From NCBI GenBank assembly GCA_902802755.1, contig CADCNH010000029.1, positions 1-56,241 on the forward strand: a stretch of DNA of 56,241 nt, in the 5' to 3' direction. This document shows, piece by piece, positions 34,232 through 44,500 of the stretch. Both the position numbers and the translations under genes were made by a program. Positions within the stretch are counted from its first letter, which is position 1. Every line of letters starts with the position of its first letter. The stretch is from an uncultured Bacteroidota bacterium (GTDB taxonomy: Bacteria > Bacteroidota > Bacteroidia > Bacteroidales > WCHB1-69). The notes below the pieces were generated by a model that had not been told where the DNA came from, ran no database searches, and saw only the letters and a program-made list of their open reading frames with translations.

Positions 34232-35677
34232 CTATTCTCTCACCTGTTTCACGAAGTCAAGAGTCAGCAGACGGGTAGCAAAACCAAGCAAGAGAGCAAA
34301 AACGCCACTGATTAGTAAGGCCCAGAGGACATGCCCGTTGAAATGCTGCGAGAAAAGCCACACCGCTGGTACCAACACCACAGTAAACACCAGGGATTGC
34401 CACAGTGGCAAAGAATTCACAGGCACTTTCAACTGGCGGAAGGCGATGGCAACCTGTAGCACTGCCACCACCGACTGGGTGGAAAGACTGGCGATGGCTG
34501 CTCCTTCCGCCTGCATACGGGGTATCAGGATCAGGTTGACCGCCATATTCACCACAATTCCCGCTATCGCTGTGATATTCAACAATTTCATATTTCCGTT
34601 AGCCGTCAGCATCGTGCCAAAAATGTAAGTAAAAGATATCGGTATGATACCCGCTATCAGGAAACGGAAAACCGCGGAACTTTCCTCCACATGCTCCTTA
34701 TATAACAAATCCATCACCGGCAGTCTGAAGCACTCCAGAAGCACCACCGAGGTCACCGAAAACAAGAACAAAAGCGAGAAAGAAGACTTGACGATAGGGG
34801 TAATATTTTCGTTGTTTTTCAGCATTTTGGAGAACAATGGCAGCAGGATGACCGAGAACAGATAGGCGATCATCACCAAAGCATCCAGCAAACGGAAGGC
34901 AGATGCATAAATACCTGCTTCTGAAGCACCCACACCCATTGGCAGTAATCGTTCCAACATCACTGAATCAATACGGTTGTAAAAAGACATCAGCAAGAAC
35001 AAGATGGCAAAAGGCAGGCTTTTCTTCAGTATCATCAGGAAGAAAGTGGGATTCCAACTCAAGCGCGTCACCCTACCCTTAGTCACCACAATAGCCAACG
35101 CTGTCAACGCAGTCAGCACGTATGCCACAGTCTGGCAATAGATGAACCACTCGATGCGGAAAGGCTCGTTCGTCACCCCGCCCCACAGCAAAATGCCACA
35201 AAAAATAATCATCAGCAGACGGTCCATCACCGACAAGCAGCTGTCTGTCTTGAACATCAGCAAAGCCGAGATATTCGAGCGAAGATACAGGATAAACGCA
35301 TTCAGGAACTGGTTGATGGCCATCCAAAACAGGAACCACAGCTGAAGTCCCCGGTAACCGATAATCAAGGCCACCACAAAGACCACTGCCATATACACGA
35401 CACCCAGAAGGAGTTTCAGTGTGATAATACCAGACAAATGCTTATGCAGCAACTGCTGATGCCGTGCGATATTCCGGTTGTTGAAATTGGTAATGCCCAT
35501 GTCCAATAACATGTTGAACAAATAGGTGAAATTGAAAACCGCAAAATACAAGCCGTAATTTTCTGCCCCGACGCTGTTTTGCACTCCAACATCAATGCCC
35601 AAAATCCAGAACGGCTTTATCAGCAGATTCAGGAAAATAAGCAATATAATGTTGAAAATGAAATCCTTCTGTTTCAT
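34232..35677 (-). CDS. Polysaccharide flippase (Wzx/MVF-type)
   Basis: 481 residues with about 12-14 hydrophobic helices. The start (FIFNIILLIFLNLLIKPFWILGIDVGVQNSVGAENYGLYFAVFN) matches the oligosaccharide flippase family, in which the early G-x-x-x-Y-G-x-Y motif is typical. Such proteins move lipid-linked glycan units across the inner membrane. Only one other glycan-assembly gene is in the window (the O-antigen ligase-like gene at 49005), 13 kb away. It begins 7 nt after the esterase stop and shares its promoter. Confidence 0.85.
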   Translation of the reverse strand: MKQKDFIFNIILLIFLNLLIKPFWILGIDVGVQNSVGAENYGLYFAVFNFTYLFNMLLDMGITNFNNRNIARHQQLLHKHLSGIITLKLLLGVVYMAVVFVVALIIGYRGLQLWFLFWMAINQFLNAFILYLRSNISALLMFKTDSCLSVMDRLLMIIFCGILLWGGVTNEPFRIEWFIYCQTVAYVLTALTALAIVVTKGRVTRLSWNPTFFLMILKKSLPFAILFLLMSFYNRIDSVMLERLLPMGVGASEAGIYASAFRLLDALVMIAYLFSVILLPLFSKMLKNNENITPIVKSSFSLLFLFSVTSVVLLECFRLPVMDLLYKEHVEESSAVFRFLIAGIIPISFTYIFGTMLTANGNMKLLNITAIAGIVVNMAVNLILIPRMQAEGAAIASLSTQSVVAVLQVAIAFRQLKVPVNSLPLWQSLVFTVVLVPAVWLFSQHFNGHVLWALLISGVFALLLGFATRLLTLDFVKQVRE

Positions 35678-35684
35678 TCAGAGC

Positions 35685-36611
35685 CTACTTACTATTTTTC
35701 TTGTTGTACAAGCCCGACGGTTTGGTTCTTCCCCACTTAATCGGCACATAATCAGGATTATACCAAGTTTCTTCCACTTGGTATTTATGTTTGGCTTTCA
35801 CCCAGTCACGATAAAACTCATCAATTTCATCCAAAGTGTAAGGTAAACCCACAGCCACTTCATGACCATAGTTTTTCAGGCGCCTGAACCAATACGGATA
35901 GCCAAACTTTTCGAATTGCGGCACAATTTTATTACTGCCGAAGAAGCCAATATTGGCGAAGGCTGTCTGATTATAATTCACCAACCGGTCTTCTGTACCA
36001 TGGTAAAACAATGTTGGTGCGGGATTGCCATCGGCATATTTCACTTTGCCATTGCGGGAAAGGATAGCTCCTGCGTATGATATGACCGCAGCATAACGGA
36101 AATTAGCTGGCAGCAATTTGGCGGTTTCATGCTGGTTATGCAACCAGTAATCCGCCTGCAGCGCAGTAATAGCTCCGGCACTGCCACCTGAGATCATGAT
36201 TTCCTTCGTATTAATGTGGAATCGGGAGCACAGGTATGACGTGGCGGAATACAGATCCTCTACAGCCAGGCGGATAGCATATTCCAAGGTATTCACCATC
36301 GAGATACCCATACTCTTGACACCCTTCAGTCCCAGACGATAGTCGATAGCCACCACCACATAGCCTCTTTCCGCTATTTTCTCAAAAGCCTTGACCATCA
36401 TCGGTTCATCGCGGCGGCCACCAATAAAGCCACCACCGAAGACATAGACAAAACAAGGGAAGCCAGTATCCGGAGGGTTTATTGTCGGCATATAAACATC
36501 CAACAACAAATGATTGGTATCTTTTACCGCAAACTCTTCGGTAAAATCGGCCTGAGCAAACACGGCAAGCGAAAACGCCATCACGCAGAAAAAAGCAAGA
36601 ATCTTTTTCAT
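35685..36611 (-). CDS. Secreted alpha/beta-hydrolase (BD-FAE/esterase-lipase type)
   Basis: 308 residues with signal peptide (MKKILAFFCVMAFSLAVFAQ). Oxyanion segment VFGGGFIGG, nucleophile elbow ISGGSAGA, an acid in FYHGTEDRLV and His in KNYGHEVAVG complete the catalytic triad. The family contains carboxylesterases and acetyl or feruloyl esterases that deacylate plant glycans. Co-transcribed with the flippase. Its first codons and promoter are nearly identical to those of the gene at 37538-39127. Confidence 0.82.
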   Translation of the reverse strand: MKKILAFFCVMAFSLAVFAQADFTEEFAVKDTNHLLLDVYMPTINPPDTGFPCFVYVFGGGFIGGRRDEPMMVKAFEKIAERGYVVVAIDYRLGLKGVKSMGISMVNTLEYAIRLAVEDLYSATSYLCSRFHINTKEIMISGGSAGAITALQADYWLHNQHETAKLLPANFRYAAVISYAGAILSRNGKVKYADGNPAPTLFYHGTEDRLVNYNQTAFANIGFFGSNKIVPQFEKFGYPYWFRRLKNYGHEVAVGLPYTLDEIDEFYRDWVKAKHKYQVEETWYNPDYVPIKWGRTKPSGLYNKKNSK

Positions 36612-36636
36612 ACAATTTCAGTTTGGTATAAAAATG

Positions 36637-36666
36637 CAAAGGTACGAAAAAAACGGACATGCGCAA
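36637..36666 (-). promoter_or_regulatory. Promoter of the esterase-flippase unit
   Basis: On the minus strand: TTG (36664-36666), 19 nt, then TACCTTTG (36637-36644), fitting the Bacteroidetes -33/-7 layout; 26 bp upstream of the ATG at 36611. Confidence 0.7.
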
Positions 36667-36710
36667 CGGGATAAAATTTTCTCAGCCCATATCCAATAGA
36701 GATATGCACC

Positions 36711-37541
36711 TTACTTCCGTCGCGACACCATCATATAGAACTGGCTTTCTCGCATCCATTTCATGACATTTTCCTTGTTATACTTGTCTTCATAAGACAA
36801 ACGCTGAGGAAAAACAATCTCAACACCTAACCATTGGATACAATAGCGTTGGTAATCGCAATATTCTCCTGTAAAAGTTTTCTGATACACATGCTCAATG
36901 GCTTTATCCAATTTCTTGAGCAGCTTCGATTTTACAGGCAGTAACAAATCTAATTCAGAAATAATTTTCGAATTGTCGGCCAAGTAGGAATCAAACACCT
37001 CCGGAAGAAGTTTCTCTATCGCCTTGTCGGGCTGCCCAAGCCGCTTATATATGTTGGCATAACGCAATGCAGTTCGAATGTCATTCTCGGCATACGCATT
37101 GCCACAATCACTGAGATACGGATATGTCGTGTCGGAGAGCGCCAGGTAATACAAAGCGGAATCGTATTGCTGCAACTCATAATAACAATCGCTGATTTGG
37201 TCGGCTGCTCTGTGCCGATAATTGGCATAGGGGTCGCTCATGATATCACCACCCAAGGGTTCAAACTCATCTTGTCCACCATGCATCAACAAGGTATAAT
37301 AATCTATTGACTTCTTATATTCTTTTTGCAAGAAATAAATATAAGCCACATTATACAACGCTCTTGGATACAAATCATTACGAGGATGGTTCTCCACAAT
37401 GTACAAATAACCCGACAAAGCTTCATCCATTTGGCCTTCCTTGAAGGACTTCACCGCCTCCTCGAAATAGTCGGAAGGCATTTTCTGCCCAAAGGCGAAA
37501 ACACTGAACACCAACAACAAAAACAACAGCTTGATTTTCAT
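36711..37541 (-). CDS. Secreted TPR-type protein
   Basis: 276 residues from ATG 37541: signal peptide MKIKLLFLLLVFSVFAFGQ, then tetratricopeptide-like helices (SDYFEEAVKSFKEGQMDEALSGYLYIV, YPRALYNVAYIYFLQKEYKKSIDYYTLLM, DQISDCYYELQQYDSALYYLAL, ALRYANIYKRLGQPDKAIEKLL). TPRs mediate protein contacts; partner unknown. The start overlaps the stop of the propeller-like gene (ATGA), so the two are translationally coupled and may form a complex. Confidence 0.75.
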   Translation of the reverse strand: MKIKLLFLLLVFSVFAFGQKMPSDYFEEAVKSFKEGQMDEALSGYLYIVENHPRNDLYPRALYNVAYIYFLQKEYKKSIDYYTLLMHGGQDEFEPLGGDIMSDPYANYRHRAADQISDCYYELQQYDSALYYLALSDTTYPYLSDCGNAYAENDIRTALRYANIYKRLGQPDKAIEKLLPEVFDSYLADNSKIISELDLLLPVKSKLLKKLDKAIEHVYQKTFTGEYCDYQRYCIQWLGVEIVFPQRLSYEDKYNKENVMKWMRESQFYMMVSRRK

Positions 37542-39127
37542 AATGTTATAACAAATTGACAAACCGTCTGGTTCTTTATTCCATAAAACACCACCTGTTT
37601 ACCATCAAAAAAACCATTCCCTGAAAAAATCCTATCTACATTATATAACTCCTTATAGATATGATTATTGACAACAACTTGAAAGTTTTTTTCCCCGACA
37701 TATTGAATGGCAAAGAAACCATGTTCATTAATGACAGCTTCTACTACACAACCTGCACTTGGATCTACCCAATATCGTTTAATCGGGAGTAAGGGTTCTG
37801 ACAGCTGACCATCATACACAAAATAGCCATGTCCCCCATAGTTGAGACATGATAGCAAATGATCATTCCCAGTCCATTCAATGGCTGCTTGATAAGATAG
37901 CACATCTTTCCATGAGAATATCTGAACACTTTCCCTCTTATGTATCTGTTTAAGTATCATATTATTATCCTGATACAGATAAACAGAATCATCGGTTTTG
38001 AAATAATGCAAACTTTTTCCCTCAGGCGTGATATACAAGGGCATGGCTCTGACTCCGTACTTCGAAAGTGGCTCCTCATCCACTTTGCCATCAACCACCT
38101 TGTATAAATAATAATCTTTCAAGCCGTAATATGCAAAATGTCCATTAGCATCCATAATGGGATTATAAATCTCCTCAAAATCAGCAGGATAATCCATTCC
38201 GTTTACATTCAGATAAAGATGGCCATCTTTTTCAAAAGAATATAAAGCGTTCTGGCTGTTGAGCAAGGTAATATTACCGATATTATCTATATCCCTACGG
38301 AGCTGTCCATTGAGCACAATAAAGTCTGTACCACCATCATCACCTGTAAAATAATACGATCCATTGTCCATCAGCGCAAATTTTCCGATTGACTTAACTT
38401 GTTCAAACACAGAATCTTTTGTATGAATACAATACATACGATCGTATTTCCCCTCAGGAGTTTCAGACTTGAAAAATTTAGCATACAAGTAATCCCCGTT
38501 ATCATTGATGGACAATGCCTTAAATTTATAATCTGATGTATCAACAGGCTGGTTGTTTATGTATAACACAAAACGGTTATTCTGATATAGATAGTAAATC
38601 GAATTCCCATTTTCGCTAAAATCTACCCAATTTTCAAATTCAATTCCGGATCTGTCCAAGTCGGTTAAAGGGGTAGCCTGCACCATTTGACCGTCTATAT
38701 AAATGAACGCCATCTTCCCGAGGGCTGAAATGACTGCAATATGATCACGAGTTTTTCCTGACAGAGGGTGCTGCACTTTTCCCGTTACTGGCCCATAAAT
38801 ACTTGTTCCCCATCTATTTTTAACATACACGGTATCAAATCCTGATGGGGAACAGCAACGCATAAAATCCACGTCGCCAAAAGTCCCGCCTATACCTCCA
38901 GCTGCACAGAGATTACCCACAGAATCCTTGCTGGCTACCACAACACGGTTATTCAAAAAGAAGAAATTGCCTTCACGATCGAAAGAAAAAGAGGAGGCAT
39001 AATGTTCTAAATGGTCCGAGCCCAATGTGTCAGTCCACAAAACCCTCTCAGTTATACTTTGACCATAAGACAGCTTGATGAAAAAGCCTACCAATGCCAC
39101 GCAGAAAAAAGCAAGAATCTTTTTCAT
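37538..39127 (-). CDS. Secreted repeat protein of propeller-like appearance
   Basis: 529 residues with signal peptide MKKILAFFCVALVGFFIKLSYGQ. The mature protein is a series of 40-50-residue units with alternating strands of the type A-F-I-Y-I-D-G-Q, Y-L-Y-Q-N-N, L-Y-I-N-N-Q-P and F-A-Y-Y-G-L-K-D, and N/D-G turns, suggesting a beta-propeller of WD40/NHL kind. No catalytic motif and no T9SS sorting domain is seen. It is coupled by ATGA to the TPR gene. Confidence 0.6.
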   Translation of the reverse strand: MKKILAFFCVALVGFFIKLSYGQSITERVLWTDTLGSDHLEHYASSFSFDREGNFFFLNNRVVVASKDSVGNLCAAGGIGGTFGDVDFMRCCSPSGFDTVYVKNRWGTSIYGPVTGKVQHPLSGKTRDHIAVISALGKMAFIYIDGQMVQATPLTDLDRSGIEFENWVDFSENGNSIYYLYQNNRFVLYINNQPVDTSDYKFKALSINDNGDYLYAKFFKSETPEGKYDRMYCIHTKDSVFEQVKSIGKFALMDNGSYYFTGDDGGTDFIVLNGQLRRDIDNIGNITLLNSQNALYSFEKDGHLYLNVNGMDYPADFEEIYNPIMDANGHFAYYGLKDYYLYKVVDGKVDEEPLSKYGVRAMPLYITPEGKSLHYFKTDDSVYLYQDNNMILKQIHKRESVQIFSWKDVLSYQAAIEWTGNDHLLSCLNYGGHGYFVYDGQLSEPLLPIKRYWVDPSAGCVVEAVINEHGFFAIQYVGEKNFQVVVNNHIYKELYNVDRIFSGNGFFDGKQVVFYGIKNQTVCQFVITL

Positions 39128-39151
39128 TCAATTTCAGTTTGGTATAAAATG

Positions 39152-39159
39152 CAAAATTA
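39152..39159 (-). promoter_or_regulatory. -7 element of the propeller-TPR pair
   Basis: TAATTTTG on the minus strand, 25 bp upstream of the ATG at 39127, inside a DNA segment duplicated from or to the esterase promoter. Confidence 0.55.
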
Positions 39160-39211
39160 CAGAAAAAAGTCTAAAGAATAGTAAAAAGCTCTCCATTTAA
39201 ATCCTGAAATA

Positions 39212-39625
39212 TCATACGACCACCTCTTCCGGATGATACAGCATAGCGCAACGGTCAATGATGGCAATTGCCTTTTCAAAACCTGCATCACAGACTTTTT
39301 TGTCTTTTGCCCCATCATATCCCATAAACAAATGCATGGTATCGTAACCTGCTAAAATATAATCCAACAATTTTCCATCACGCTTCTTGGCCGCCTCCTT
39401 GTATTTCTCAATAGACGGACGACCTTTGCCCTTACGCACCTGAAGAATTGCATCAAGTGCAATCAAACATCCTTTCCATAGGGTGTCACCAGCTATCCGT
39501 ACATATTTCTTATCCTTATACTGTTTTGTTTCAGGATTATAAATGGAATTTTTTATAATATCCCTCGCATTAGCCACATATCTACGAGCATCATCAATAG
39601 GATTCTGTAATTCAATAATTTCCAT
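39212..39625 (-). CDS. DUF5618-like protein
   Basis: 137 residues from ATG 39625, 30 bp downstream of a good promoter. All-helical and basic: DDARRYVANARDIIKNS, KKYVRIAGDTLWKGCLIALDAIL, KDGKLL-type helix, GYDTMHLFMGYDG and GFEKAIAIIDRC. Layout and motifs resemble the DUF5618 family of Bacteroidota, possibly HEPN-like four-helix proteins. Function unknown. In many genomes such proteins are accompanied by nucleotidyltransferases, but none is adjacent here. Confidence 0.6.
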   Translation of the reverse strand: MEIIELQNPIDDARRYVANARDIIKNSIYNPETKQYKDKKYVRIAGDTLWKGCLIALDAILQVRKGKGRPSIEKYKEAAKKRDGKLLDYILAGYDTMHLFMGYDGAKDKKVCDAGFEKAIAIIDRCAMLYHPEEVVV

Positions 39626-39654
39626 AATTGCGTATTTTGTTGTTATACCGATGG

Positions 39655-39684
39655 CAAAGATACAACAAGAATAATACATATCAA
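39655..39684 (-). promoter_or_regulatory. Promoter of the DUF5618-like gene
   Basis: On the minus strand TTG (39682-39684), 19 nt, then TATCTTTG (39655-39662). Confidence 0.65.
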
Positions 39685-39830
39685 GGTTTATTGACAATTT
39701 TTTTGTCGCTCTAAATCAACAAATTAAAAATAAAAGAAAATATTTTAACAAACAGTTATTAAAATTTAGATTGAATTTTCGAAGAAAATCTTACCCATCC
39801 CACAAAAAAATACGCCAGAGTTTAAGAACC

Positions 39831-40643
39831 TCAATATTGGATGCCAAAAGCATGCATCACACCCGAACCTGGCAAATGCATTCCCGCTGCTCTGTAATCA
39901 GCATTTTCAAGAATCTCGTAAAAATGTTTTCTTGTTTCCACTGCCTTTTCAGGATCTTTGTCGTAAACGGCACAATATTCCGGATGAGGAATCTGCAATG
40001 CGGCCGCATGAATCAGGTCACCTATAATGTAAAGATCATCCACCTTATATACGGTATGTCCTGGCGTATGTCCTGAGGCATCAAAAGTCTCGACAAAATC
40101 AGCAATGGTATCCCCAAACATAAATGTATGAATACGAGTCCCATACGCATCCAATATCTTGCTAAACAGTTCATCCTCCCTGAAGGCCTCCAACTCCGGA
40201 GCCGAAAGCCAAACCTCCGCCTTGGGAAAGACAGCGGTATCATGAGCCATCAGACCACCAATATGGTCACGATGACAATGGGTTAAACATATAACATCGA
40301 TGTCTTCAGGAGCAATCTGAAGACCTATTAATTCGCCTAACATACGGCCCCTGGCCTCTGTCCCCATTCCGGCGTCAAACAAAACATATTTGTCATTTTT
40401 ATGAATCAGAAACGCATTAATAGAAGCATCAGCCTCACCCGAAGGCATCACTGTACGGAGTATTTCGTTATCCACATCCGGGAACAAGTCGGCCGACATA
40501 GTGGAGTGTTTGTCTATCAAAGTCCACAATTCAAAATTCTGGAAATCATAATGGTAAACAAGTTCTTCTATTTCTGTTTCTTTCTGATGACAAGCCGACA
40601 ACAAAACGGCAAGCAAAGCGAATAAAAAAGTCAATTTTTTCAT
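39831..40643 (-). CDS. MBL-fold metallohydrolase lipoprotein
   Basis: 270 residues from ATG 40643. Lipoprotein signal MKKLTFLFALLAVLLSAC. Metallo-beta-lactamase fold with the zinc motif THCHRDHIGG, then SGHTPGHT and the Asp in IIGDLIH, followed by a late His. The FDAGMG and AFLIHKNDKYVLFD segments are typical of the quorum-quenching lactonase or general MBL hydrolase group; the substrate is not evident. It starts 17 nt after the barrel gene's stop and is probably in its transcript. Confidence 0.83.
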   Translation of the reverse strand: MKKLTFLFALLAVLLSACHQKETEIEELVYHYDFQNFELWTLIDKHSTMSADLFPDVDNEILRTVMPSGEADASINAFLIHKNDKYVLFDAGMGTEARGRMLGELIGLQIAPEDIDVICLTHCHRDHIGGLMAHDTAVFPKAEVWLSAPELEAFREDELFSKILDAYGTRIHTFMFGDTIADFVETFDASGHTPGHTVYKVDDLYIIGDLIHAAALQIPHPEYCAVYDKDPEKAVETRKHFYEILENADYRAAGMHLPGSGVMHAFGIQY

Positions 40644-40660
40644 ACCTGACAACTATCATA

Positions 40661-41281
40661 TTAGAACTCATACCCCACTTTGAACATGATGCCATTACTA
40701 AAGTTGGATTCCACGTTGTAATGTTCATCCACCATACGGCCTATATAATTGGCACTCAACACGAAAGCATGACGATTGAAATTCTTCTTAGCAAGCCCCA
40801 CCCTCACACCGACACCTGCATCAAAGAAAAAAAGCTCATGAAAAACATCACAACCGACATCAGCATTCCAGAAAGGCACACATCTTCGTGAATCTTGGCG
40901 TATGATATTGCCACGAGCGTTCAGTATTAAGCGAAGCGAACCAATCATCAGTTTATATGGAAATTGAGATGTATATTTATAATCGTATAAGACACCATTA
41001 AAGCCAATGCCGATACCCAATTTCGCAAACTGGGAAAAACGGTATCCATTAACCACTGTAAATCCTACCATTCCCTCATACGTTTTTGGTTTATACCACA
41101 CTGATCCTGCATGCGCTTCCACAGCACACCACCAGCCTTTGTCTCTTTGATGCCAAGGTGTATCATCGGCAGATTTATTTTTATCCTTTGCTATATAATC
41201 CGGAACGAAATAAGCATCTTGTGCGTAAGACAATGTCACGCAACAAAAGCTGATAAACAGAAGTACACAAAGTCTTTTCAT
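40661..41281 (-). CDS. Outer-membrane beta-barrel protein
   Basis: 206 residues with signal peptide (MKRLCVLLFISFCCVTLSYAQ). The mature part has barrel-type strands (WWCAVEAHAGSVWY, VGFTVVNGYRFSQFAKLGIGIGFNGVLYDY, LFFFDAGVGVRVGL, AFVLSANYIGRM) and ends in the classic outer-membrane signature GIMFKVGYEF with terminal Phe. First gene of a two-gene unit with the MBL lipoprotein. Confidence 0.78.
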   Translation of the reverse strand: MKRLCVLLFISFCCVTLSYAQDAYFVPDYIAKDKNKSADDTPWHQRDKGWWCAVEAHAGSVWYKPKTYEGMVGFTVVNGYRFSQFAKLGIGIGFNGVLYDYKYTSQFPYKLMIGSLRLILNARGNIIRQDSRRCVPFWNADVGCDVFHELFFFDAGVGVRVGLAKKNFNRHAFVLSANYIGRMVDEHYNVESNFSNGIMFKVGYEF

Positions 41282-41297
41282 AAACTAAATTTTTCCG

Positions 41298-41305
41298 CAA
41301 AGATA
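41298..41305 (-). promoter_or_regulatory. -7 element of the barrel/MBL unit
   Basis: TATCTTTG on the minus strand, 17 bp upstream of the ATG at 41281. Confidence 0.55.
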
Positions 41306-41459
41306 CAATTTAATTCGGAATTTCACCTATAAATCTTGGGAATTTAGATTTGTGATACACAGCATCAGCTGTTGTAATTTCCTTTCGCGTCGGTCAGGTA
41401 ATGTGCTTCGGTGCATGTGACACCTTCGACGCGACTGAATACACAACCCGTAACACATA

Positions 41460-41518
41460 CTATGCAGCGGTTGCGGTTACACCGCAATTTCGGCCGCATC
41501 GCGGCCACCATCGCATAG
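41460..41518. repeat. Solitary REP-like palindromic element
   Basis: CTATGC (41460-41465), 6 nt, TGCGGT-TAC-ACCGCA (41472-41486), identical in layout to the arrays around the transposase at 47.5-48.5 kb. A second hairpin GGCCGC-ATC-GCGGCC (41492-41506) and GCATAG (41513-41518), the complement of the opening CTATGC, follow, so the whole could fold into one cruciform. It lies in the 317-bp gap 41282-41598, downstream of mfd, and no gene is seen in that gap. Confidence 0.75.
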
Positions 41519-41598
41519 CAAGTGATAAAGGGAAATGTTTCACAGCGTGCCAAAGGTACGCACCTATTGCAGTCAAATTATCGGGTATAATTTGCTAA

Positions 41599-44500
41599 TT
41601 AAATTTGGTTCAACCAGTGCAACGCCGACTTCACGGTGGGCACGCCGTGGATGGTGAGCACAGCCTTCTGGTTGTGTTCCTGAATCTGCACCTTGGGATG
41701 GTTTTTCTGCATGAAGGTCAGCACACGGGTGAACAGCTCCGACTCGTAGAAAGGTGAGTTGATAGATGGAGCAAAGAATGCCATCAGCTTGTCGTTTTTC
41801 ATGGAGATCTTCTCTAAATGCATTTCCGCGCCCTTGCGCCGTAAAGGAATGGTACGCAACAATTCCTGCGCTTCCTCCGGCACGGGACCAAACATGTCGG
41901 CCAATTTCTTGCGGAAGGCTTCCACCTCCTCTTCTTTCTTCATGTTCTGCAATTCCTTATACAGACTCATACGCTCGCTCACACTGCTGACATAGTCGGT
42001 GGGCAACATGGCTCGAACATCGGTTTCCAAAAGGCAGTCACGCAACAGCAATGCCGAATTGTCGGCCATCTCCAACTCGATGGGATTCGTGTCGTGCAGT
42101 TCCAGAATAGCCTCATTCAGAATCTTTTGATACATCTCGAAACCGATTTCACTGATAAAGCCGCTCTGGTCAGCACCCAATATGTCGCCAGCACCACGGA
42201 TATCCAAGTCGCGCATGGCAATCTGCAAGCCACTGCCAATATCCGAGAAGTCTTCGATGGCCTGCAAACGCTTGCGTGCCTGCTCGTTCAGTTCCTCGAA
42301 CGAACGAACCAGCATATAGCAGAAGGCCTTCTTATTGTTGCGCCCTACCCTGCCTCGCAGCTGATGCAGCACATTCAGGGCAAAATTCTGGGCATCGTTG
42401 ATAATCATGGTGTTGGCGTTGGTCACATCCAAGCCCGACTCCACAATGGTGGTTGATACCAGCACATCGTAGTCGCCGGCCAGAAATTTCAGCATGATTT
42501 CCTCTAACTGGGAGCCATCCATTTGTCCATGGCCCACGGCAACACGGGCATCGGGCACCAAACGCTGCACCAAGCCTGCTACCTCATAAATATTCTGAAT
42601 TTTGTTGTGCACAAAGAACACCTGCCCACCACGACTAATCTCGTAGGATACCGCATCCCTAATCAGCTCTTCATCAAAGAGATGCACCTCGGTCTGTATC
42701 GGATAACGGTTGGGCGGCGGAGTGGTGATGACCGATATGTCACGGGCACCCATCAGCGAGAACTGCAGCGTTCTCGGGATAGGTGTGGCAGACATGGTCA
42801 AGGTATCCACATCATATTTGATTTCACGCAGTTTTTCCTTGGCACCCACGCCAAATTTTTGTTCCTCATCAATAATCAGCAAACCCAAATCCTTGAATTC
42901 CACATCTTTGCTCAACAGACGATGGGTACCAATGATGATGTCAATACTGCCCTCTTTCAGTTTCTTCAAGGTTTCCTTAATCTGCTTGGCACTCTTGAAA
43001 CGGTTGACATACTCTACCGTGCAAGGCATGCCCGACAGACGCTCGGAAAAAGTGGTATAATGCTGCAAAGCCAGCACCGTAGTCGGCACCAAAACGGCCA
43101 CCTGCTTGCTGTCGGCCACCGCCTTGAAAGCCGCACGGATAGCGATTTCCGTCTTGCCAAAACCCACATCGCCACATATCAGGCGGTCCATGGGATGCTG
43201 GCTTTCCATATCGTTTTTCACCTCGTTCAGCGACTTCACCTGGTCGGGAGTATCTTCGTAAATGAACGATGCCTCCAGCTCATTCTGCAAATAGCTGTCG
43301 GGCGAGAAGGCAAAACCGTCCTTGGCTTTGCGCTTGGCATACAGCTGAATCAAGTCTATGGCCAACTCCTTCACCCGCTTCTTGGTCCTCTCTTTCACCC
43401 GTTCCCAAGTACCTGAACCCAAACGGTGCAACTTGGGCGGCATGCCGTCTTTTCCAACATACTTGCTGATTTTATGTAACGAGTGAATGCTGATATAGAG
43501 CAGGTCACCATCTTTGTACGACAGCTTGATGACTTCCTGTTCTTTGCCATTCACATCCATCTTCTGCAAGCCCTCGTAAATGCCAATACCATGGTCGATA
43601 TGTACCACATAATCACCCGGTTGCAGGTCATAAATCTCCTTCAGCGTGAACTGCTCGCTCTTTTTATAGCGGTCACGAATCGAAAAACGGTGGTATTTCT
43701 CAAAAAACTGATGGTCAGTATAAACACACAGTCCCGAATGGACATCCGTAAAGCCTTCATGCAACACAAAATTACATGGTGTATATAACTGACCTATAGT
43801 GTATTCGGTTTTCTTCGTCGCATTGTATTTGTCCAACAGCTCATGCATCACCATCTCCACACGACCCAGCTGATTCTCATTTTCTGATAAGAAAAGTGTC
43901 TGGTAACCATGCTCCAGATTCTCTATCCATTCAGCCAAGAGCAGGTCGAAATTCTTGCCGAAAGAATTTTGCGGTTTGATGTCAAAATCAAGTGTTAAAC
44001 AACTGTTTTCCAGTGTATTGGAATTTATCTCCGCACAGCTGTATTTTGCCAGTTCCTCACAAAGATTATCGCCATCAATATAAAAATCAGTAGGATTCAA
44101 TACTGAAGTCTTTCCATCATCAGCCAAAAATTCCTCTTCCATCTTATGGAAATTGGCATTCAGCTGACTTCGCACATCACGGATATTCTTCAGCCAACAT
44201 ACCGTATCCTTGCCCAGGAATTCCATCATCGGCACCCGCTGTTCCACCGTTTCCACGGAGGAGAGATACGGCATAATATGCAGTTTATCAACTTCTTTTA
44301 CAGACAATTGCGTGTTGGTATCAAACTGACGGATGGAATCCACCTTTTCACCAGCCAGCTCAATACGGTAAGGATATTCCTCCGAGTATGAAAACACATC
44401 GAAGATACCACCACGCCAAGCAAATTGTCCCGGTTCAAAGACAAATTCCTCTTGTTTGTATCCATATTCAAACAGAAAATCGAGAAAAGTCTCCACTGGC

